DNA of 64,000 nt from NCBI RefSeq assembly GCF_001625305.1, contig NW_017803910.1, positions 186,001 through 250,000 on the forward strand, in the 5' to 3' direction. The DNA comes from Branchiostoma belcheri. Taxonomy: Eukaryota; Chordata; Leptocardii; Amphioxiformes; Branchiostomatidae. Positions 63,801 through 64,000 of this stretch are shown one piece after another (the first letter of the stretch is position 1; each line of letters opens with the position of its first letter). The position numbers were made by a program, and so were the translations under genes. The notes under the pieces were generated by a model, which worked only from the letters and a program-made list of their open reading frames with translations, was not told the DNA's origin and did no database searches.

Positions 63801-63911
63801 GGTTGGAACCTGAGTCGTTGTTGGAGGTGCAGTCGTTGTTGGCGGTACTGTGGTGGTCAAACAGTTGACTTCATCCTCCCCACGAGTACAGTCTTCTGTT
63901 CCGTCACACAG
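11683..63911 (-). CDS. SSPO: SCO-spondin-like giant secreted glycoprotein (middle and C-terminal part)
   Basis: About 104 minus-strand exons, each with AG acceptor, GT donor and an open frame, encode a chain of LDLa, TSP1, TIL, VWC, F5/8C, mucin-like and CTCK domains in the order characteristic of SCO-spondin. In vertebrates SCO-spondin is secreted by the subcommissural organ and builds Reissner's fibre; in amphioxus the infundibular organ makes such a fibre (established knowledge). Most introns are phase 1, which suits domain shuffling. The signal peptide, EMI and VWD parts are not in the window. The proposed stop is at 11683-11685, but a donor (GT at 11713-11714) could extend the gene further. 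The last block, 17641-11683, is a duplicate of 23704-18705 and might be an alternative C-terminus or a separate gene. Boundaries are by eye. Confidence 0.85.
12384..12590. mobile_element. Penelope-like fragment with inverted ends and a hammerhead-like motif
   Basis: In the intron between exons 12168-12283 and 12719-12858. Bases 12384-12450 are the inverted match of about 12521-12582 (both carry TTTTACACAA or its complement, TTGCTTA and TTTCGGTGTCTA). The plus strand at 12508-12540 reads CTGAAGA, a GGTGTCT/AGACACC hairpin with a 3-base loop, then GAAACGTA. This is the core layout of the minimal hammerhead ribozymes known from Penelope-like retroelements. One extra A (12515) lies between the CTGAAGA core and the hairpin. 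No reverse transcriptase remains, so the assignment rests on the motif. Confidence 0.5.
13008..17641 (-). CDS. SSPO: SCO-spondin-like: C-terminal cassette copy B (TSP1-26 to TSP1-30)
   Basis: Exons 17468-17641 (TSP1, [19 protein letters not shown]), 17014-17103 and 16498-16602 ([17 protein letters not shown], then [11 protein letters not shown]), 16304-16361 with 15896-16119 (VWC-like then TSP1, [14 protein letters not shown]), 15405-15575 (TSP1, [15 protein letters not shown]), 15146-15260 and 14649-14846 (TIL, then VWC start), 14189-14314 plus 13656-13817 (TSP1, [16 protein letters not shown]), 13407-13462 ([11 protein letters not shown]) and 13008-13178 (TSP1, [15 protein letters not shown]). 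No signal peptide exon is visible before it. A start at 17696 ([17 protein letters not shown]) would read across the splice acceptor and is unlikely. It follows copy A exon for exon. Confidence 0.8.
17781..17850 (+). repeat. CATT / CACT / CACG microsatellite
   Basis: Tetranucleotide run beginning with about eight CATT units, passing into CACT and then CACGCACG units. It lies in the 1-kb intron between the two C-terminal cassettes. Confidence 0.9.
17851..18704. other. Rest of the intron or spacer between the two C-terminal cassettes
   Basis: No exon or repeat is recognised. On the minus strand an AATAAA (plus-strand TTTATT) lies near 18478-18485, about 190 bases past the read-through stop of the first CTCK exon. 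It could be the 3' end of a shorter transcript. Whether a promoter for a second gene lies here cannot be judged from sequence. Confidence 0.35.
18705..19013 (-). CDS. SSPO: SCO-spondin-like: first cystine-knot (CTCK) domain, single exon
   Basis: One 309-nt exon encodes the whole C-terminal cystine knot: [15 protein letters not shown], then [47 protein letters not shown] and CECLEC. CTCK domains mediate covalent dimerisation at the C-terminus of mucins, VWF and SCO-spondin. The exon ends at a good donor (GGAG/GTGAAC). If that donor is not used, translation continues for about ten codons to a stop at about 18670, and an AATAAA lies on the minus strand near 18478. If it is used, the phase-1 end fits the phase-1 TSP1 exon at 17641. 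So this is either a true C-terminus or, unusually, an internal CTCK. Confidence 0.85.
19193..23134 (-). CDS. SSPO: SCO-spondin-like: C-terminal cassette copy A (TIL-10 to TSP1-25)
   Basis: Exons 23045-23134 and 22604-22708 ([17 protein letters not shown], then [11 protein letters not shown]), 22361-22427 and the start of 21992-22206 (VWC-like), 21992-22206 (TSP1, [14 protein letters not shown]), 21647-21817 (TSP1, [15 protein letters not shown]), 21096-21203 and 20609-20735 (TIL), 20351-20397 ([14 protein letters not shown]), 20044-20122 plus 19723-19884 (TSP1, [15 protein letters not shown]) and 19193-19406 ([13 protein letters not shown] followed by TSP1, [16 protein letters not shown]). 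Every exon has a counterpart in 17103-13008. The last TSP1 runs straight into the CTCK exon at 18705. Confidence 0.8.
23531..26813 (-). CDS. SSPO: SCO-spondin-like: TIL-9, VWC-like, TSP1-20, TSP1-21
   Basis: Exons 26685-26813 ([22 protein letters not shown]), 26118-26295 (TIL end with a longer VWC-like stretch ending [10 protein letters not shown]), 25702-25751 ([15 protein letters not shown]), 25237-25355 plus 25005-25071 (TSP1, [15 protein letters not shown], split) and 23531-23704 (TSP1, [19 protein letters not shown]). The exon 23531-23704 is the first exon of the block duplicated downstream; its partner is 17468-17641. Both are 174 nt, start in the same phase and share GAG..(I/V)RTRTCS.PPP. 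Confidence 0.8.
23705..25004. other. Large intron just before the duplicated cassette
   Basis: No exon is seen. It contains a short inverted repeat, 24566-24585 with 24601-24620 (ATGCATAAAGGTCC-like arm against GGAACCTTTACGCAT), which may mark a small transposon end. Confidence 0.4.
26953..29914 (-). CDS. SSPO: SCO-spondin-like: TIL-7, VWC-like, TSP1-17, TIL-8, VWC-like, TSP1-18, TSP1-19
   Basis: Exons 29744-29914 and 29374-29476 ([20 protein letters not shown], then [12 protein letters not shown]), 29221-29264 (VWC-like, [14 protein letters not shown]), 28890-29060 (TSP1, [15 protein letters not shown]), 28541-28698 ([21 protein letters not shown]), 27958-28141 (TIL end fused with a VWC-like part, [13 protein letters not shown]), 27457-27627 (TSP1, [15 protein letters not shown]) and 26953-27132 (TSP1, [14 protein letters not shown]). 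Only one TSP1 separates TIL-7 from TIL-8, whereas most neighbours have two or three. In 27958-28141 the VWC parts that are separate exons elsewhere lie in one exon. Confidence 0.8.
27775..27809. repeat. Short perfect inverted repeat (hairpin)
   Basis: CATCAAGGAC at 27775-27784 pairs with GTCCTTGATG at 27800-27809 across a 15-base loop, inside an intron of the SCO-spondin-like gene. Function unknown. Confidence 0.7.
30033..33902 (-). CDS. SSPO: SCO-spondin-like: rest of TIL-5, VWC-like, TSP1-13, TSP1-14, TIL-6, VWC-like, TSP1-15, TSP1-16
   Basis: Exons 33787-33902, 33523-33569 (VWC-like, [14 protein letters not shown]), 33162-33243 plus 32622-32752 (TSP1 with a long second half containing [14 protein letters not shown]), 32224-32324 plus 31822-31959 (TSP1 [11 protein letters not shown], continuing into a TIL start, [20 protein letters not shown]), 31349-31481 (TIL end), 31087-31171 and 30833-30879 (VWC-like, [14 protein letters not shown]), 30363-30533 (TSP1, [15 protein letters not shown]) and 30033-30203 (TSP1, [12 protein letters not shown]). 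The exon 31822-31959 is unusual in joining a TSP1 end to a TIL start without an intron between them. Confidence 0.8.
33629..33644 (+). repeat. Dispersed motif TGTCCTTGGTGCTGAA (one of five)
   Basis: A 14-16 base motif found on the plus strand near 7967, 17371, 33629, 62516 and 62638, all outside exons. The last two are 120 bases apart. Five near-identical copies in 64 kb is far above chance for this length, so it is probably part of a small interspersed element whose limits I cannot define. Confidence 0.6.
34090..34325 (+). repeat. Direct repeat left of the nested GPCR
   Basis: Closely matches 37250-37505: shared blocks are CTCCCCATAGCAAGTC, GGAAAGCCAGAGATTTCAGA and GACAGCTGCAGCTTA, then after a diverged gap GTCACCTGT and GTTCAAACT. 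The pair brackets the GPCR-like gene inside one SCO-spondin-like intron. Confidence 0.8.
34716..36127 (+). CDS. Class A (rhodopsin-like) GPCR, nested, with sequon-repeat N-terminus; possibly a pseudogene
   Basis: Seven hydrophobic segments are seen in order. TM1 ([15 protein letters not shown]) lies in the 34716 frame; TM2 ([14 protein letters not shown]) to TM7 ([12 protein letters not shown]) lie in the 35099-36127 frame. A GWNC in the second extracellular loop recalls lysophospholipid/cannabinoid-type receptors, but the ligand is unknown. The N-terminus is ten 9-residue repeats, each with an N-glycosylation sequon. Oddities: an in-frame TAA at 35058, which a 36-base GT...AG segment (35057-35092) would remove in frame; a frameshift between TM1 and TM2 near 35165-35195; DRY changed to DCY; and NPxxY changed to NPLAN. 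It lies inside a SCO-spondin-like intron on the other strand and is otherwise intronless, as many GPCR genes are. It could be a decaying gene, or the breaks could be assembly errors. Confidence 0.65.
34717..34990 (+). repeat. 27-bp coding minisatellite, ten units, each with an N-X-S/T sequon
   Basis: The unit encodes FDNTSDSLR with variation ([36 protein letters not shown] and others). All ten units keep Asn-X-Ser/Thr while other positions vary, so the sequon looks selected. The array forms the predicted extracellular N-terminus of the nested GPCR. Confidence 0.85.
36461..36466 (+). terminator. Candidate polyadenylation signal of the nested GPCR
   Basis: AATAAA about 330 bases after the GPCR stop codon (36125-36127), the first such hexamer downstream on the plus strand that I noticed. 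Confidence 0.5.
37250..37505 (+). repeat. Direct repeat right of the nested GPCR
   Basis: Partner of 34090-34325, about 3.16 kb further on and in the same orientation. Divergence between the copies is moderate, so the event is not recent. Confidence 0.8.
37735..41200 (-). CDS. SSPO: SCO-spondin-like: TIL-4, VWC-like, TSP1-10 to TSP1-12, first half of TIL-5
   Basis: Exons 41115-41200 and the start of 40487-40647 ([18 protein letters not shown]), the end of 40487 with 40246-40292 (VWC-like, [13 protein letters not shown] then [14 protein letters not shown]), 40055-40127 plus 39528-39625 (TSP1, [15 protein letters not shown]), 38963-39127 (TSP1, [15 protein letters not shown]), 38288-38461 (TSP1, [15 protein letters not shown]) and 37735-37865 (TIL start, [19 protein letters not shown]). 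TIL-5 is interrupted by the largest intron in the gene (33903-37734), which hosts the opposite-strand GPCR-like gene. Confidence 0.8.
38015..38064 (+). repeat. GA-rich microsatellite
   Basis: AGAG runs interrupted by a G-tract (GGGGGGGG near 38031-38038), in the intron between exons 37735-37865 and 38288-38461. Confidence 0.9.
41650..44189 (-). CDS. SSPO: SCO-spondin-like: TSP1-7, TIL-3 (with apparent frameshift), VWC-like, TSP1-8, TSP1-9
   Basis: Exons 44016-44189 (TSP1, [15 protein letters not shown]), about 43387-43576 ([18 protein letters not shown], then [10 protein letters not shown] and CVSYAECRC), 43128-43185 and 42937-42983 (VWC-like; [13 protein letters not shown] then [14 protein letters not shown]), 42523-42610 plus 42189-42286 (TSP1, [15 protein letters not shown]), and 41650-41823 (TSP1, [15 protein letters not shown]). 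In the TIL exon the opening ECLDDK is one base out of frame with [12 protein letters not shown], breaking near 43557. The donor at the end of that exon (ATA/GTTTTA) is weak and does not give the phase the next exon needs. Confidence 0.7.
43616..43705. mobile_element. Short hairpin element (MITE-like), 27-bp inverted arms
   Basis: Arm 43616-43642 (containing CAAGCAGATCCTA) and arm 43679-43705 (containing TAGGATCTGCTTG) are inverted copies with two mismatches around a 36-base loop. It lies in an intron beside the frameshifted TIL-3 exon. There is no coding capacity. Confidence 0.6.
44425..46924 (-). CDS. SSPO: SCO-spondin-like: TSP1-4, TSP1-5, TIL-2, VWC-like, TSP1-6
   Basis: Exons 46757-46924 (TSP1, [17 protein letters not shown]), 46358-46436 plus 46118-46212 (TSP1, [16 protein letters not shown]), 45803-45919 and the start of 45316-45442 ([13 protein letters not shown], then [15 protein letters not shown]), the end of 45316 with 45012-45058 (VWC-like, [12 protein letters not shown] then [14 protein letters not shown]), and 44736-44814 plus 44425-44516 (TSP1, [16 protein letters not shown]). 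The order TSP1-TSP1-TIL-VWC is the basic module that then repeats to the C-terminus. Confidence 0.8.
44668..44737 (+). mobile_element. Fragment of a LINE 3' tail
   Basis: GACTGGTGTGTTGCACCGAA, then a GGGGCGTTTATACC block and CTATACAGATACAGA, closely match the tail after the LINE stop at about 6735-6800. Only the tail is present, as expected for a strongly 5'-truncated insertion or a SINE using the same tail. It abuts exon 44736-44814. Confidence 0.6.
47627..47812 (-). CDS. SSPO: SCO-spondin-like: Thr/Pro linker and LDLa repeat 8
   Basis: One exon encodes a Thr/Pro linker ([18 protein letters not shown]) and then an isolated LDLa repeat, [20 protein letters not shown], ending [16 protein letters not shown]. 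All six cysteines and the acidic calcium-binding residues are present. It separates the large mucin exon from the long TSP1/TIL/VWC part, away from the seven-repeat array upstream. Confidence 0.85.
48152..50653 (-). CDS. SSPO: SCO-spondin-like: giant mucin-type VNTR exon 2
   Basis: One exon of about 2.5 kb. It begins [16 protein letters not shown], holds about 36 copies of the 20-residue unit [20 protein letters not shown] or its TTTAGV variant, and ends in a more diverged Thr-rich part ([20 protein letters not shown]). It has no cysteines until near its end (TCVDYEMY). The expected product is an O-glycosylated rod. The 60-bp units are almost identical at DNA level, so copy number is likely polymorphic and the assembly may be collapsed or expanded. 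Two adjacent units near 48781-48850 carry small indels that cancel each other in frame. Reading frames also open on the other strand because the unit lacks stops. Confidence 0.85.
48421..50630 (-). repeat. 60-bp minisatellite, about 36 units, with two alternating unit types
   Basis: On the plus strand every unit carries GTCGTCACTCCAGGTGTGCC followed by TCCCACTCCA. Two types differ in the following 24 bases: GGGGTAGTGGTGGTACCTGG (PGV unit) or GCTGTGGTTGTTGTTCCTGG (AGV unit). Over about 49080-50520 the two types mostly alternate, giving a 120-bp higher-order period. This is a coding VNTR and not a CRISPR array; there are no spacers. Confidence 0.95.
51114..53212 (-). CDS. SSPO: SCO-spondin-like: F5/8 type C (discoidin) domain 2
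   Basis: Exons 53113-53212, 52439-52715 and 51114-51245. It opens [20 protein letters not shown], has [20 protein letters not shown] and [14 protein letters not shown] in the core, and ends with [20 protein letters not shown]. It is clearly paralogous to domain 1, with the same exon phases and the same VFDANTDD start of the third exon. The third exon's donor follows an incomplete Cys or Gly codon, so the closing cysteine may come from the next exon. A plus-strand LINE tail sits in the second intron. Confidence 0.85.
51355..51705 (+). mobile_element. LINE 3' end (third family) in an F5/8C intron
   Basis: A frame ending at 51645-51647 encodes the C-terminus of a LINE protein: [20 protein letters not shown], then [20 protein letters not shown] and an IANLACDK block. 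The RxLxFLGHxLRMP and RRRRGR motifs are typical of the region behind the reverse transcriptase. The fragment ends in a GATGATGATGATG tail (about 51684-51696). It is 5'-truncated and opposite to the host gene. Confidence 0.7.
53858..54679 (-). CDS. SSPO: SCO-spondin-like: mucin-type Thr/Pro repeat exon 1
   Basis: A single exon of about 822 bases between the two F5/8C domains. The core is eight near-identical 20-residue units of the type [20 protein letters not shown], flanked by degenerate Thr/Pro units at the start and a Pro-rich stretch ([20 protein letters not shown]) at the end. Dense Thr beside Pro predicts heavy O-glycosylation and an extended spacer. Two units carry VAPG followed by ATPG variants, and this pair occurs twice, pointing to block duplication. 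It shares its unit with the larger exon at 48152-50653. Confidence 0.85.
54029..54530 (-). repeat. 60-bp minisatellite, second array, about 8 units
   Basis: Same 60-bp unit as the array at 48421-50630, in the other mucin exon. A distinctive pair (an AGV unit spelled with GCTGTCGTGGTTGTTCCTGG, plus a GGTGTAGCC variant) occurs twice about 300 bases apart, at about 54040-54120 and 54345-54420, showing a five-unit block duplication. Confidence 0.9.
54976..56272 (-). CDS. SSPO: SCO-spondin-like: F5/8 type C (discoidin) domain 1
   Basis: Exons 56173-56272, 55456-55705 and 54976-55114. The domain opens with [20 protein letters not shown], continues with [20 protein letters not shown] and [12 protein letters not shown], and closes with [20 protein letters not shown] and GC. 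The cysteine pair at the ends and the VTQG/SYSNDG..W core are diagnostic. These domains bind membrane lipids, carbohydrate or collagen-like partners; the ligand here is unknown. The first exon uses a GC donor (CAG/GCAAGT) instead of GT. The matching domain at 53212-51114 has the same three-exon plan, and both first exons are exactly 100 nt. Confidence 0.85.
55905..56003 (-). mobile_element. tRNA-derived SINE or tRNA pseudogene
   Basis: The complement carries an A-box-like GGCCTAGCAGTTAGCAC (plus strand about 55978-55995) and a B-box GGGTTCGATTCCC (about 55924-55937) in the right order and spacing. A clean cloverleaf cannot be drawn, and the region between the boxes is not a plausible anticodon arm. 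It sits in the F5/8C-1 intron between exons 56173-56272 and 55456-55705. Confidence 0.55.
56441..57073 (-). CDS. SSPO: SCO-spondin-like: complete VWC domain with a 29-nt micro-exon
   Basis: Three exons, 57045-57073 (29 nt), 56771-56878 and 56441-56492, join in frame to encode [19 protein letters not shown], then [15 protein letters not shown], then [12 protein letters not shown] and ECCYC. This is the full ten-cysteine VWC pattern, with W and CxxCxC in place. It joins directly to the first F5/8C exon in phase 1. The very short first exon has proper signals (acceptor ...TGAAG, donor GAG/GTAAGG) and is needed to supply the first cysteine. Confidence 0.75.
57340..60350 (-). CDS. SSPO: SCO-spondin-like: TSP1-1, TSP1-2, TIL-1, VWC-like, TSP1-3
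   Basis: Exons 60183-60350 (TSP1, [14 protein letters not shown]), 59778-59868 plus 59497-59588 (TSP1 split in two, starting [13 protein letters not shown]), 59190-59318 and the start of 58591-58720 ([14 protein letters not shown], then [11 protein letters not shown]), the end of 58591 with 58250-58302 (VWC-like [14 protein letters not shown]), and 57692-57773 plus 57340-57431 (TSP1, VWSDWSSWG). The WxxW motifs of the TSP1 repeats are the known sites of C-mannosylation. The split between a first TSP1 half ending in YR and a second half starting near PPP or PAQ recurs through the gene. TSP1-3 lacks several usual cysteines of its first half. Confidence 0.8.
60661..63911 (-). CDS. SSPO: SCO-spondin-like: LDL-receptor class A array with Thr-rich linkers
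   Basis: Exons at 63800-63911, 63336-63449, 62873-62989, 62350-62403, 62131-62232, 61697-61825, 61415-61522, 60962-61078 and 60661-60765. Seven LDLa repeats are seen; the first is only the C-terminal half, its start lying upstream. Each ends in the calcium-binding signature CDG..DC..G.DE..C, for example [16 protein letters not shown] and [16 protein letters not shown]. The first exon continues into a Thr/Pro linker, and two further exons (62350, 60962) are pure Thr/Pro linkers such as [12 protein letters not shown]. The one-exon-per-repeat layout is typical of shuffled LDLa arrays. In SCO-spondin the array lies between the VWD part and the TSP1 part, as here. Ligand unknown. Confidence 0.85.
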
Positions 63912-64000
63912 CTGAAAAACAGACAATCAACTTGAAAAATGCTGGAATGGCTGAACTAATTGAACCTATTTCACTACCTGTTGCCTCAGCATCTTCTAAA

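Noticed and set aside
63978..64000. Possible further exon at the right edge
   Set aside because: A donor-like site is present at 63976-63977, but only 23 bases are visible and no LDLa residues can be read.

Overview
The window is a piece of an animal genome. It is intron-rich, with about a hundred short exons separated by GT-AG introns of a few hundred bases, and it is littered with LINE, foldback and SINE-like debris. The main content is one giant minus-strand gene whose domain order (LDLa array, TSP1/TIL/VWC modules, two F5/8-type C domains, mucin-like Thr/Pro repeats, more TSP1/TIL/VWC, cystine knot) is that of SCO-spondin, the Reissner's fibre glycoprotein. With its style of repeats, a cephalochordate (Branchiostoma-like) is my best guess for the host; another invertebrate deuterostome is possible. 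The EMI/VWD N-terminus is not here and must lie beyond base 64000.

Layout. Bases 1-11,640 hold no convincing host gene: a truncated LINE (1-590, minus), a roughly 5 kb palindromic foldback element (about 595-5580), two LINE 3' ends on the plus strand (about 6530-6830 and 10030-10475), a dispersed repeat present twice (7036 and 8645), and featureless sequence. Bases 11,683-63,911 hold the SCO-spondin-like gene on the minus strand. Reading 5'->3' along the gene: seven LDLa repeats with Thr-rich linkers (63.9-60.7 kb); TSP1, TIL and VWC modules (60.3-56.4 kb); F5/8C, mucin exon, F5/8C, mucin exon (56.3-48.2 kb); one LDLa (47.7 kb); a long alternation of TSP1, TIL and VWC (46.9-19.2 kb); a cystine-knot (CTCK) exon (18.9 kb); then a second copy of the last TSP1/TIL/VWC/CTCK block (17.6-11.7 kb). 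I count about 30 TSP1, 13 TIL, 8 LDLa, 2 F5/8C and 2 CTCK domains in about 104 exons.

Nested in the gene's largest intron (33.9-37.7 kb), on the opposite strand, is a class A GPCR-like gene. It begins with ten 9-residue N-glycosylation repeats, has apparent coding breaks, and is bracketed by direct repeats.

Most notable: (1) an exon-by-exon duplicated C-terminal cassette that gives two CTCK domains, with intron differences between the copies; (2) a near-perfect 60-bp mucin VNTR in two exons; (3) the nested GPCR with its sequon minisatellite; (4) the giant foldback palindrome; (5) a hammerhead-like motif in a Penelope-like fragment inside a SCO-spondin intron. Exon limits were read by eye from splice signals, reading frame and domain fit. 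No alignment or transcript support was available.
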